Assembly (NCBI GenBank): GCA_014706295.1
Contig: JACSVZ010000009.1
Coordinates: 39,177,268 to 39,241,267, forward strand
Length of the DNA stretch: 64,000 nt
From: Lycocorax pyrrhopterus obiensis
Lineage: Eukaryota; Chordata; Aves; Passeriformes; Paradisaeidae
Direction: 5' to 3'
Shown: one piece after another, positions 50,530-63,400 of the stretch
Layout of the letters: the number at the start of each line of letters is the position of its first letter
Numbering within the stretch: position 1 is the first letter of the stretch
Translations under genes and position numbers: made by a program
Notes under the pieces: model-generated
What the model was told of the DNA's origin: nothing
Database searches by the model: none
Seen by the model: only the letters and a program-made list of their open reading frames with translations

Positions 50530-51880
50530 TGCTCTTCCAAGAAGAGCTAGAAGGAGGATTTGGGGAATTACAGGCTTGTTAGCCTGACCTCAGTGCCCAG
50601 GAAGGTCATGGAACAGATCATCTTGAGTGTGGTCACACGGCGCATACAGGACAGCCAGGGGATCGGGCCTATCCAGAATGGGTTTAGGAAGAGCAGGTCC
50701 TGCTTGAGCAACCTGATCTCCTGCTATGGCAAGGTGAACCCACTCAGCAGATGAGGGGAAGGCTGTGGATGTGTCTGTCTGGACTTCAGCAGAGTCTTTG
50801 ATACTGTCTCCCACAACATTCTCCCGGAGAAACAGGCAGCCCACGGCTTGGACAGGTGCACTCTTTGCTGGGTTCAGAACTGGCTGCGTGGCCAGGTCCA
50901 GAGGGTGGTGGTGAATGGAATTACTTCCAGCTGGGCTTGGCCACCGGTGGTGTCCCCGGGGCTCAGTATTGGGACCAGTCCTGTTCAGTATCTTTATCAG
51001 TGATGGGGATGAGGGGATTGAGTGCACCCTCAGTAAATTTGCGGATGACACCAAGTTGGGCGGGATTGTTGATCTGCTTGCGGGTAGGAGGGTTAGGAAG
51101 GCTGTGCAGAGGGATCTGGACAGGCTGGATTGATGGGCCAAGGACAACTAAATGAGGTTCAATAACATGAAATGCTGGGTCCTGCACCTGGGTCACAAAA
51201 ACCCCAGGCATCACTCCAGGCTGGGGACAGAGTGGCTGGAAAGGTGCCTGGGAAAGTGGGAAAGTGCCTGAGGTGGCTGAATGTGAGCCCAAGTGGGCAA
51301 GAAGGCTGAGGGCAGCTGGCCCTTATCGAAACTTGTGTGGCCATCAGGACTAGGGCAGTGCCCATCCCCAGTGCTGGCACTGCTGAGGCAACTCCAGTTC
51401 TGAGGTCGGTTTTGGGTGCCTCAACGTAAGAAAGACAGTGAGGGGCTGGAGCGTGTCCACAGAAGGGAATGGAGTGGGAAGGGGCTGGGGAATTCCTGAG
51501 GGAGCTGGGAAAGGGGCTCAGCCTGGAGAAAAGGAGCTCAGGGGGCACCTTGTGTCTCTGCACAACTCCCAGACAGGAGGAGGCAGCCAGAGGGGGTACG
51601 GCTCATTCCCAGGGAACAGGGACAGAACAAGAGGAAACGGCCTTCAGCTGTGCCAGGGGAAGGTCCTGTTGGACATCAGGAGGAATATCCTCATGAAAAG
51701 GGTGGTTAGGCGTTGGCAGGGGCTACCCCGGGAGGTGGTGGAGTCCCATCCCTGGAGGCATCTGAGGAATTCCTGGACATGGCACTCAGTGCTCTGGGCT
51801 GGTGACAAGATGGGGATTGGACACAGGTTGGACTCAATGGTCTGGGAGGTCTTTTCCAACATCAATGATTCTGTGATTCT
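50530..51880 (+). mobile_element. CR1 LINE with decayed reverse-transcriptase region and 3' end
   Basis: Fragments of CR1 ORF2 are readable in different frames. From about 50560 there is the pre-palm stretch (G-N-Y-R-L-V-S-L-T-S, then R-K-V-M-E-Q). From about 50915 come G-S-V-L-G-P-V-L-F and the polymerase active-site block F-A-D-D at 51038-51049. The C-terminal R-E-V-V-E-S-type segment is near 51730. It ends with the usual gattctgtgattct tail at 51866-51880. Frameshifts and stops make it non-functional. It is 5'-truncated and lacks the endonuclease domain. Confidence 0.92.
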
Positions 51881-53393
51881 AATAGAGAAATTCCTTTTTG
51901 AATGCAGGAAAATCCCAGGCCGAAACATTTTCATATTTTTTGTCTTTTAGTGGATTTGATGATGGATTGTGAGTATTTTGGGTTTGTTGTGGTTCTTTTT
52001 TTTATTTTTTTGTTTGGGGAGGGGATTGTTTTCTATGAGTTTAGAGGTGGGTTGGGATTTTTTTCCCTCAAAACATATATTTCACTTCTAAAATGTTACG
52101 AGGCTTCCACACTATCGTGGATAGAAGTATCTTAGGAATTGCTGAAACAAGTTTTAAATAAAAGTAAAGCATTGAAGTGTGTCTATACTTCTGAATCCTG
52201 GGGAGTTCTGAATCCTGCATAGAAGTTTAGTTGAGTTCTGTAGGGGGTCTCTTATCCACGTTAAAAGTAAATTGAGTATTTTCATACTAAAATAACAACT
52301 TGTTAAAAATTGTAGGGGCAGCATGGTAGCAGTAACTTTTGGGGGGGGTTGGAATGTAGGGCAGCTAATTGCCGACTGCTCCTTGTAGATTTGTGGAATC
52401 ACTGCTGTTTTCTGTGTCCAAGCCGTATACTGCTGGATTTTGAATGGACTGCTGCTGAATTGACAAGATTAAATGGGATCATTTGGACTTGTGAATTTCA
52501 TGCGTAGCACATTAGTTTTCAGTGGTTGGGCTGAGAAAAGGTCTTGCAGGAAAAGCCACTCATCATTGCAGTTTTCAACAGTAACTGGAATATGCTGATT
52601 TTAATGTCTTTGCTAAGACAGAAGTATTTGCAGCAGTGGCTGTTTTTTTAGTTTGTTCTTTGGTCTAGCTGTTTGTGACACTTACAGATGGGCAACTTTT
52701 CACCTTTCCTTTAGTAAATAGGTGACAGAATAAGAACGATTGAATATGCTTTCAGATGGATAATAATACATCTCTTGGGTTTCCCTATGTGTTTTTCTGG
52801 AAGTGTTGTTTATTCAAGACTCCAGCAAAATCTTTTTCTTTTGTATAAGTGTATTGAACTGTATCGTATAAATAGAGAATGTGCACTTTGCTTTTTTCCT
52901 TCATTATTGTTTAAGTACAAATTTTTTACATAATTTTTGAGATGTTTTTTATAGAGTTTGGGAGCAGGGAGCAAACCTCTACGTTTTTCAGATGGAAATG
53001 GAAGGAAGAATGCATTCTGCCTATTTTTTATTGCATGTTAAAACATCTTTAGTAGAATGAGAACTATTGATATTAAGTCTTGGAGATTTCCTTACAGTTC
53101 AGATATGCAGTGCTGTACATTCAGTACTGTGTAGGCGTGTCACTTCATGGAGATACCTGAAAAGAGATTTACTAAATGCACTTCCAGTAATTGGGCACAA
53201 ACTTATCACTGTCTCACTTTGAAATTCTGATTTGCATGCATCTAGTGATCAGCTAGGTGATAAATGTGTGGTAGTTCTGAATTGAAGGCAGTACTTTTTG
53301 TTGAATGGACTCCCAAGTTTGGCATGAGTGAAACAAAAATCTTGGTCAACATTTTGTGAATGGCTGGAAGAACTGGGGTTTTTTTTCTGACTC

Positions 53394-53399
53394 TCTTAA
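53394..53399. repeat. Target-site duplication, copy 1
   Basis: TCTTAA directly abuts the LTR end at 53400 and is repeated exactly at 53794-53799. Confidence 0.85.
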
Positions 53400-53793
53400 T
53401 GCAGTAATCACGCAAGGGCATGGACTTCACACACAAGATGGAAAGTGCAAAGCTTTTATTGCGCAGTGAATATTCCCTAAATACCAGCACCTAACGGGAT
53501 ATAACATCATATAAACATCATAAAAAGGTGTTCACCTCAGTGTCCTCCAATCACCTGGAGCAGTGCACAGACATTGCCTATTACGGTAACAGGTAAACAA
53601 TATCCTATAAGGTCACAAACTACAATTATCACATCTCATAGGTCCAGCACTGTCCAGAAACCCACAATCCTCTCTCAGCCCATCCCCGGTGACCTGGATG
53701 CACTCCCAGGGTCACCTCTGGGTCCAAGAAGGAGGCTCTCTCTCCGGCCCTCAGGGCCTATCTCTCTTCCAGCACATAGTGCACCCCAACATC
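53400..53793 (-). mobile_element. Solo LTR, inverted (endogenous retrovirus, ERVK-like)
   Basis: Read on the minus strand this 394-bp element begins TGTTGGGG and ends TACTGCA, the TG...CA ends of a retroviral LTR. A polyadenylation signal AATAAA (complement of 53455-53460) is followed by AGCTTTGCACTTTCC, typical of the R/U5 border. The element is bounded on both sides by the same 6-bp word TCTTAA. Six-base duplications are typical of ERVK/alpharetrovirus-like integrases. No internal coding region is present, so it is a solo LTR formed by recombination. The family name cannot be given without a database search. Confidence 0.87.
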
Positions 53794-53799
53794 TTAATA
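53794..53799. repeat. Target-site duplication, copy 2
   Basis: TCTTAA directly abuts the LTR start at 53793 and is identical to 53394-53399. Confidence 0.85.
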
Positions 53800-56700
53800 T
53801 TGTGTTCAATTGCATAGGTCACTCTTGTCTATTTAATCCCAGAACTTTGAGGTTTCGAGTTTCTGCTGTTTAGCAGCATTTTTAGTTTCAGTGAGTCAAG
53901 TCTGAGATGTCAACTTCCTAAAGGTCTTATTCTAGGACAAAATAAATGCCACTTCTGTCTCAGGTGAAATAGCTAGCTCGTTTCCTTAATCAAAATTCTC
54001 TGTACTCCTTTATCCGTATGATGACCTAGAAGTTAATTTTCCTTTCTCCTGTGTACTGTTAGGCTTCAGAGGAGAAACTCCCCTTGAAAAAGAGCCTATC
54101 TGAAACTGTGGGTGCCTCTGAAATGTACTGGAGTATTGACACCTTTTGTAGCACACATAGTTTAGATTATCAGCTTGTCTGCTCAGCAGCGACTGAGCCC
54201 TGGTCCCCAGCTGGCAGAGCAGTAGCCTCAGCTCCAGCACTGACTTACGCTGCCCGAGCGCTGTCACAAAGCTTCCAGAGAGGATGTGTCAGAGGCAGTC
54301 CGGGAATGCCTCCAGTGCCATTCTTCCCTCCTGCCACTGGCAACAGTAAGCTTTCTATAAAATGCTGAAATTTTGATCCCTCATCAGCTAGAGCAGCACT
54401 AAACTGTTGTACCAGACTAGTGAACAATGCACGCATAAAAGTATGAAGGGCTTTAATGGTCTGCTGCTGTTGAATACGGAGTAAGTGTGATCAGCCAGTA
54501 ATTGTAGCTGTGTCATCTCACATCCTGTAATCTGTGATTCTCTCTACGCTGTCCAATTTTTTATCTTTTGTCTTCTATTTTGGAAGATACTGAGATACTG
54601 AAAGCATGCAAATGCAGTTGTGTATGTGAGTAAACTTAATTTTTACAGAAAATATTAAAGTTACTCTAATATGGTTAGTTAGAAGTACAGGCTTTTTCTG
54701 CAATAGATTCTGGTAGATAATTTAAATACTGGGTCACTACAGTATGACATCCATTTTGGAGAATACAGTATTCAGTGAGGGTTTAGGTAGTCAGTTGCTT
54801 GATCTAGCTCTGAATTACAGCAGCTGGAAACAGAGAACTCTGCATAGAACAGTGCCAGAGGCTTATGTGAAGGAAGGTATAAATCAACTTCTGTTTTGTT
54901 TGTCCTCTTCTTTGTTGCGCATTTTTATAATGAAAATATCTGAAATATAATAGCCTTTTCTGTAGAACTGTGTGAACTTTCACAGGTGATGGAAGTTGTG
55001 TGGCTCTGCACTGTGGTTGCAGTTGAATAAGAAATAGTAAATGCAAGGTAAAAATAGTCCTCTCAAATGTTGGCAGATTTTCTTAGATGAGCAACTTGAG
55101 GTGTTGAAAGAGGCTCAGCTCAATTGTTCAACAGACACCACTTTTGTGATTAGAACACATTTCATAGTTCAGCTTACAATTAACTTCATAGTATTTCATA
55201 GACAGTGACATTTGGCATTTGAAGCAACTTAGCATGTCCCAGTGTTACCGCAACTGGGAGTACCAGCCCATCCTAGCCCAGTCTTCTGCCACAGCAGCCA
55301 CTGAGAACTGGTCAAGTCAAGAAGCTGCAAGAGATGCCTTTGTTTATTAGAGGCATTTTCTCCCTCTGATGTCCAGCTGCCCGATCTGGGTCTGGCTAGC
55401 CAGGCATGAACCATTCAAAAGGAATCTGTGACTTCTCTTCGCTGCTTGTGTGAATGCTGCTGATTCTTGTAGAGCTGTCTCTAGAAAACCTTTTGCTAGC
55501 CACCTGGACCACTGTTTGTTTAAAGTTGTCTGTGTTTTTCCAGAGGTGTTCAAATCACAACAGGGCAGGAAGAAAGTCATTTTTATTTTTCGGTGCGGTG
55601 AATGTAGATTCCTCATTCTCTTCCATGTTACTGAGGGATAAAAGTTCCTCGTTAACATAAATGAAAAAGGTGAATCTGCAACGTGGTATCATGATAGGAT
55701 ACAGATAGAAGGCACAGAATTGCCCTTAAACCCTCTTTTATTATCCAAAGCCTGCAACAGGAGAATGGCAGTCTTCATGGTCAGTTGTGCAAACAGCATT
55801 CCCATTACTTACTTGTTTACTTGTTTTCAAATATTTGCTGACAAGAGCCCAGCACAGTGTGTTGGTGGTTGTTGTCCCTTGCCCCAGAGCCACCAGCCTC
55901 TCAGAGATACTCAGCTTTCACATGGAAAGAGTATTCAGCTGTCAAGATTGGTATAACTGGCCTTGTCTGTACCTTGGTGCAGTGAAGTGTCATTTCGAGT
56001 GAGATTTCTGCTTGGCATGTGGAGCTCGCCCAGGAAGAGCAGTTGGTCACCTGGTGTGAGCACTACAACATCAACACAGGATTTGGCCCTCCTCCAAAAA
56101 CTTCAGCCTCCAAAAGGAAATTACACAGCAGTAAAATGTTCTGGGCTCTGGTTTTCACTCACAGCAGCCTGTCTGCCTGCAGTCGGTACAACTGCTTTCC
56201 AAAGTGAGCTGTTTTCTTGCCCTGTGTGTGTGCTTCCTGATCCAGAGCTGGAATCGTGGTTAAAGCTGTCTTTTATTGTAGTTTCGTATTAAGAATTATG
56301 GTCTGTGGCTTTGCAGTGGGATTTTAGGTTATGAACATAAAACCTGCAGTTTGATAAGGTGATTAAGTAGTTGCTGCCGAAGAGGTTTATAGAATTACAG
56401 GTTGCTTTTTTCCCCTCAATGTGTGTTGAATAATTTTGAATAAAAGTAGTTCTGGCCAAGCCAGTGTAGTGTGTCTGTCTGAGAAGGTTTGTTTGCTCCT
56501 TGGGTGCAGTATGGCAGCGTGTTCTGTAATTTTGTCTGTGATTTTACTATGTGCTTGCCACATAGGTGTTCTGCTGCTAATGCTAATAAGCTTATGAAGA
56601 GTTGTGTTTGAGTCCTGCAATGCCATTTTGCCAGTATTCAGTGCTGTAGGAGTCAGTGAGTTGTGATTTGTGCCCAGGGCAGCAGCTCTTCTGTGCTGGG

Positions 56701-58162
56701 AGCATCCTGTTTGAGGAGTGAGCTCTCCCACTGCTCCCAGAGAAGCTGGATAGGGAAACAAATTCCAATAGATTCCTGCCGAAACTAGTGTGCTGTCTGA
56801 TAGGTATGCATTATGGAGGTATGTCCATTCAGAGTGGTATGAAATTTCATTATAAGGAAGCACAAACTAGAAAGGTGATCAATTTAGGGTTGGTTAGGAC
56901 TTAGTTTTCTATAATAATATGATTTAAGCTAAAAGAAAAAAGTTTTAAAGCTGAGGTATTCCAGCTGTAAAAAAGATGGTAGCTCTATCCATCTTGTGTA
57001 TTTAGGCAGGTGTTTAAGACATATCACCTGCTGCAGATATCAAGTTTAAGAAGGCACACACAAAAGTCAGCACTCGTTGTTTCGAAGTTTGTAAACTGCT
57101 GCTTCATTGGACTCCCAGGCACATGCCAGAATGTACTCAAACTAGAAAACAGAGCTGGATTTTTTTTTCTTACTATGCTTGCACTTGCAAAAGCACATTA
57201 GATCTTCCTAAGCATCAGAGTGATTTAAAACTGGCAGATGAGTTGTGGGCCTCTTCCCCTTCTGCTGTTCAGTGTACTGTACAGTTAGTGGGTTTCTGGT
57301 CAACACAAAAATAAAGTGAGGAACAATATAAATAGACAGATGATGGTGTTCCCAACTCGTCAGTGCAAGTGCCTCTGAAGTGGCCAAATGAGGCTTGGTG
57401 GCTTTTCCTTTTATTTCTCCCTATTTCAGGTTTTCTGATGGAATACGAGTGAGTTTTGCTTTTAAATGTAGTTTAAATAAATGAAGTAAAATTTATTGCT
57501 CTGTTGTCCATTTATGTCATTCACCTCTTCTACTCTCAAGAAAAATAGAAGTATAGTTCTTCTCTTTTAACTGCCTTTGAATTTTTGTAGTGTAGGGCAA
57601 AAAATAGGGATTTTTATTTAAATGAACAATTTATTACTTGAGATGTTATGCAGCAAGACGTTTTCTAGAATAATGTGTTCATTAATGTCTCTATCTGTAA
57701 TGAAAAGGGAAATTAATAGAGATTGGTTGAATGGAAGCAATAAATGGCTAGCATGTTTTATTTTATTAATCTAATTAAAAGATCAGTAAATAACAATAGA
57801 TTCAGATTTGCAGTTTGCATCCACGACATTGCTCTTTAAATATTGGTTTAATAGTAAGGAACACAAAACAGCTTTAAATATATGCTAAATGTTTTATATA
57901 ATTTCTGCAAACAAGGAGCACAGTATTGTTTATTTTGCAGGTTTGTATTTGTTACATGCTGTATAATACAGCATCATTTACTCGTGGAGAAGCTTGTCTG
58001 GCTGACATTTGCACCAAAACTTGCAGAACTTCAGCATCTGAATGGAATTTTTTTTTTAAATCACTGCATTCCCCACTAACATGTGAATGACCATCTGGAG
58101 AATTAGCTTTTAGATGGGTGTATTATTTATATTCTGACTTAGAACTGGAAAATAAGTTATCA

Positions 58163-58216
58163 TTTATAAACTTCTTTGACTTTCTTTACTTTATAAATTT
58201 CTTTGACTTTGCTCAC
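58163..58216. repeat. 27-bp tandem duplication
   Basis: Two copies of a 27-bp unit beginning tttataaa (at 58163 and 58190), each followed by ttctttgacttt, with about four differences. Probably a local replication-slippage duplication. Confidence 0.8.
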
Positions 58217-58289
58217 TTAATAGACATTTTAGTATTTTCTCTCCAAAAGACAGACTGTCCAAATGAGCTGACTGGGTGCATGTGTACTG

Positions 58290-58460
58290 TTGTGGTATAA
58301 CATGGAGCTGAATCGAGCCAAGCCCTGATGTCGTACTGTGGCAACTGGGTCTCTGTGTCGTACAAACCTTCGGGTGTTATCCGGGCTTTCTAGTCCAGAC
58401 ACAGGCCTATGAGGTTCGTGATGGTCCATGGTCATGAGACTCTTCATTTCAGGTCTCGAG
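58290..58460. other. CpG-bearing patch of unknown origin
   Basis: About eight CpGs lie in about 170-200 bp inside otherwise CpG-poor intron, with sharp edges against AT-rich sequence. The minus strand is open for 72 codons (58229-58447) with no recognised similarity. It may be a fragment of a younger transposable element or a conserved regulatory segment; the sequence alone does not decide. Confidence 0.4.
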
Positions 58461-60326
58461 ATTAAAACAATTTAGCTGTGGAATTCGGTCTAAAAGCAGA
58501 TTTTAATTAAATCCAAGTTTAAAACATGTCCAAAATGCTTTTTCATATCTGAGCATCCACTGTGTCAAGCTTTTCTAATGCTGAGGCTTGACAGCAATGC
58601 CAGCCGTCATGGAAGCTGTGTCCAGGAGGAGGCTGAGGGCCACAGCTCCTTCTACTGCATATTCTTCAGCATATTTTGCTCTGTTCTCTGAGTAGAGCAA
58701 TAGTAGAAAAGCTCTGTGGGTGCTCGTGTCCTGGGGCAGTGGTGGGAGAGCTCCGTGTCCTGGATGCAAACCCACTTTTGCTGGCCAAAATTTGGGATGT
58801 TAGGGTGTTTATTCAGTTTGGTTAGTGAGTTCTCAGAAATGTTTGGAAGTGTCCACGATACCTTGTATCCTCTGGGAAGGGCAGTCAGCTGTGTGTGTAA
58901 CAGCCAGTTCAGTGTAGGGGGCTCGGATCAGACCTTCAGAAGTAGCTTTTTCAGTTTTGTCATCTAATCTAGTCATTTTGGCAGCAGGGCAGCTGCTGTT
59001 TGCCCTGGGCCTCAGCTGCCTGCCTGATGGCATAGGTACTAATTAGCCTTCTTTTGGGGGATTCTTGGAGAGGATCTCATTGTGTTGTTGGTAGAAAAAT
59101 ATTTATCTCAACTTCTTAGAATAGCTTTTCCCTACACTTACTCTGAGCCCCTGTTGTTAGTCCAAGTCTCCTGTGCGCTGTGGAAACTCTTGGGCTCGGA
59201 GCAGGGAGCAGAGGCCCCTGCGGAGTGCTGGGAGCTGTGGGACACTGCTGAAGCACCCTTCATCTTAGTGAAAAGGGGAGCAAGCTGCAGGGAGTGGAGA
59301 GTGGTTCGTGAAAGGGAAGTGGTTCAGCCCCGTTCCATGTGATGCAGGGTGTGAAGGAGCAGTTTGCAGGAGCTGTTTTCCCTGGCTCGCATGCAGCTGC
59401 TGGGCAATACCATTACATGAGTCACACACGGGAGAAACCTCATCAGTAATTTGAGCTTTCAAGTCAAAGGAGTACTCTGTGTTACACTTGACCCGTACAT
59501 AAGACTTGCTTTGTGCTTCATCGGATTACTAAATATTGGTGGCCATCTATTTTTATATAGTTTATCTAAGCTTCAGAGGGTTTACAGTATCAGTTTGAAA
59601 AATAATGCAATTGCTCAATAGAACCCTTTTCTCTGGTCAATAAAAGCTAACTGAGGAGAAAAACACCCTCAATATCCTTTGATGTGACATAGTCTGGATT
59701 TCAGAGTGCTATAGAAAATGGTCCAGATTTCAGTAACACCCATCCTGTGGGTATTTCCCACATCTTCCTTGCAGCATTACGTTCCAAAAGCCTGTTACAA
59801 AGGCTGAAGAAGTTTGGTACCCTTGACCAAGAAATATTAAAAAAAGCTGAACACAGAAAAGGTGAAATAGTACATCTCTACACTCAGCCAGTTTGAAGTT
59901 ATAAATCTTAAGATTTCCAACTACAGTCAGAATGTAGGATACCTTAGGATTTGAAGGTTTGTGATTGGAAAGGTTAGGATACAATATTTTCCGGTTTCCT
60001 TGTTTATAGATGAAATTGAAGACTGACTTTATAGGCACTGATTTTGTTGGACTGTGGTAACATAAGAAGACACAAAAATTCTAATTGCAGGAGGAATAAA
60101 ACCCAAGAATGCTTAAACATGTTTTCTTTCTGTAACAGGTGCTAAATCAGTATTTGCATGAATCACTGATTTAAAGAACCATTAAATTTCCACTTTTATA
60201 GTTTATTCCCCTAAGGAAGAGTCAAAACACAAAACACAACTGTGATGAATCAGTGATTGTTTCAGAGTTAATCCACACCCATTTTTTAACATGAAGAATG
60301 CTTTTCTTTTTATTTTGAAATTTCAG

Positions 60327-60439
60327 GAGCTTCAATTTCAAAGACTTACCAGAGAACTGGAAGTGGAAAGGCAAATTGTGGCTAATCAGCTAGAGAGATG
60401 TAGGCTTGGAGCAGAGTCACCAAGTATCGCCAGCACAAG
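60327..60439 (+). CDS. PKP4: PKP4 exon 3: N-terminal coiled coil
   Basis: An acceptor (gaaatttcag) ends at 60326 and the donor AAG|GTACAG is at 60439/60440. The 113-bp exon begins in phase 0 with [15 protein letters not shown] and continues through [10 protein letters not shown] to S-P-S-I-A-S-T. It ends with two bases (AG) of the next codon, so a C or T in the next exon gives the Ser found in human PKP4. The peptide is the N-terminal coiled coil of the delta-catenin/ARVCF/p0071 group. I recall one difference from human (Asn for Ser in V-A-N-Q-L-E). The following exon lies outside the window. Confidence 0.96.
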
Positions 60440-63400
60440 GTACAGGTCCTGATGACTTTACTTTCATTTGTCCCATAAATTAAAGGCTTTTTAGTGGTGC
60501 TTATGTCCTCTATACAAATATTTTCACTGATAGCTGTTCACCTCTATTAATACCTGAAGGATTAAAAAAATGCAGATTTGCTGTAAAGAGTTATGGGACA
60601 GTTTCAAGAGGCCTCTCTAATGATTATGTTTTCAATTGAGTGTATGTAAAGCTTTAATTTCTCTTTAAATATGTTGAATTTTACCTTTTAGATTCATCCC
60701 AGGAGAAATACAGTAGACTTACACATATTTGAATCAAAGTAACAGTGCTAGTTAAGTGCAGTAATTCCTTTTTTTTTTCTAAATTAACTATCCGATTTCA
60801 TTCAGCTTTTCTGAAACACTGTTGTTACATGTGTTTTCAGTGCTGGTGCAGTCTCAGCTCTGGCTGTGCATGAGGCTGGGGTTGCCAGGGGTGTTCTGCT
60901 GCCCCCAGTGCTATGTTCCCATGCCCAGCTGATCAGGCTGGCTGCTGCCCTGCTGGCTTGGGAGTCTCAGTTGTTCTTTGGCATTGGGTTGCGAAATTAA
61001 GTAGCATCCATTAATATAAGTGGCTATGTCCAGGTGTAGTATTCCAGACACTTTCTGAATTCACACCCAGAGAATTAGTGCTTTCCAGGGGCACCTGGAA
61101 ATCGCCAGCGAGTCCCAGGATTACCTGTTTTTGGTGGCAATGCTGGTTAATTTGTTGGGGGGGAGCATAGGATTGGTTAGGTTCCTGGCACAGGGTCTGG
61201 CAGAGTGGGTAGAAGAATCAGCTGTATTGGTGAATTCAAGAAGATAGCTATTAGAAAAGTTGAAGACTGAAAATTACCGCATTTACTTAAAATATTTGTG
61301 AAAATGTCTACTTGTCTGTCTCAACAAGAAAGGCAAAATACTGATTTTTCTGGTTTCCAGTTGCTTGTAAGGTTTAATACAAGTTTATGGAGTTTAGTAT
61401 ATGGCATTTTATTAGAGAAATCCCCTTATACTAAGAATTTAAAGTTACACAAAGTTTTATATATCCTGCATATAGTTGTAGATGTGTTGTTGATGTAGAT
61501 ATTTAAAATGGAAGCTAAAGGACAGGTAAAACAACACATTCAGTCTGTAGGGGTACTTGAGTCTGGCTGGCGGCTTTGCCTGAGCAACGCGCCCGGATTG
61601 CTGGGAACAGCCCGTTGCTGCTGCTGCCTCACAGCACAGATGTATTCCAATGATGGAGGTGTAGCCAAGTAGTGAATTGAAATACTACAGGAATATGTGT
61701 GAAGTACATACATTTTTAACAGAATTATATTTTTAGCTTTTTACAGCTTTTCACCATTTTACAAATAGTTAATAAATAATACTTAATTTTTTCATCTGTT
61801 GCCTTTTTTTGATGACAACAGCAGTATAGCCAATCAGGAAGGTAGGCGATGGAAATCACTGCTTTTCTCTCGAGTGGTGCTGTTTAGATCAGAAATACTT
61901 TTCACCTTGTGAAGTACTTGCAAAGATAGTAGGCTTAAACTGTTTCATGTCATGCAAAACCTGTGAAAGATGCACTGGGAATTGACCTGTCCAGTCTAGG
62001 AGCTATAATTGTGTTTACGTCATTTTTAAAAAAATAGCACACTGCTTAAAAAAATCAGAAGTCTGCAATTGCCCTAGATGTCAGTGTTGTTCCTGAAGCC
62101 TTGCTGTCCTGTGCACAGGTGCTGGCTGAGACCTCTCTGGGTCCTCCACCAGCCTCTTCTACCTTAGCAGAGTGGCACAACCATGTCACTGAGAGGGATG
62201 CTGGCCCCTGCTCTAACCTGGAAATTCAAAGCTGGAAAATGTTTGTTTGAGAACTGCCACATGAAAATGTGAAGTAGTGCTGGTGGTTCTTAGTGTGTTT
62301 TGTCTCTAAATGACTTAATGCAAAACCTTTTCCATTTATCAGATTTTTATTTTTTTCCAGATTGGCAGCTGGTTCAATTTTGTGTCTAAGATAACTTTGA
62401 ACTAAAGCAGTGAAATGGCAAAGAAAAGGTGTGAAATTAAGAAAGGGGCAAAACTAAAAAAACTACCAAAAACCAAAAAAAATCAAATTAATCAAAACCT
62501 CAAACAAACAAACAAAAAAACCACAATCCAGATCCTTAAAAATACAAGTGAGGAAAAAAATCAAAAGGGTCAAAAAAAAAAAAAAGCATAGATGGATTTC
62601 AGCACAGTTTGTATGCATGCTCCATCTCCAGTTACCAAATATTTGTGTTACTGTCATATTTGTCTATCTTCTCTAATTGAAAACTGTACATCATACCAAG
62701 CTGTTATGATATTTCTGATAGAGGAATATTTCTGCATGTCTACTCTACTAACCTAATTCTTTTTTAAAGATAGTAGTGGGCTAAAAATCAGCATTTTCTG
62801 AAGTGCAGCTCGCCACATGGGCTCTCTTTGGATATCTTACATGCTACTGTCGAGAACAGACAGCATTGCGACTAATTCCAGCAGCAGCTCGGCATGGGCA
62901 CTGCAGTATGTCACCGCAGTGGCTTTTAAACAGTGGAATGAAATGCGCTGGATTTACTGCTCAAAGCTGAAAGATTTGCTGTCTTCAAAACATTGCACCT
63001 GCTAGGTGACAAAATCAGCTGATGATATCAGTAGGTGATGTATGCTGGACTTGTTCCAAAATAATTTAATAAGAGTCAAGTTAAATGCTTAACCAGTTGA
63101 AGTATTGATGAAGCAGCTTTCTTCATGTGACCCATGGTCGGAGCAGCCTTTTTCATTCCTACATTCCATACCTGTAAAGGAAGTTCAAGTAGTCAGGTAT
63201 GTAGGGCAGGGATGTGCTCCAGGTTATAGTCTTGTGTGTGTGGCAATAAAGTATTTGTGTGTATTCAGTGTGTATTACCATTGCCAGCAACACTGAGCCA
63301 TGTTGCCTCAGTGTAAGGAATTGAGTTTCCGGAAAGTCTGAGGAATCGAGTAAAGGGCAAGAGTGGAAAACTTGGTATTTAGGTAGCATGAGAATTCTGT

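Larger units (their letters stand above)
47626..60326 (+). other. PKP4: PKP4 intron 2 (about 12.7 kb)
   Basis: Runs from donor GTATCT to acceptor tttgaaatttcag. It is AT-rich and T/G-rich on the sense strand. It contains a CR1 element at 50530-51880, an inverted solo LTR at 53400-53793, a small tandem duplication at 58163-58216 and an unexplained CpG-bearing patch at 58290-58460. No other coding exon was recognised. Confidence 0.9.

Noticed and set aside
51438..51950. 170-codon open frame as a host gene
   Set aside because: It lies in the 3' part of the CR1 element and is a shifted frame of its decayed ORF2 and 3' end.
61821..61840. Possible 20-bp microexon in PKP4 intron 3 between aacag and gtaggc
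   Set aside because: Too short, it would shift the PKP4 frame, and its residues do not match the expected continuation of the protein.
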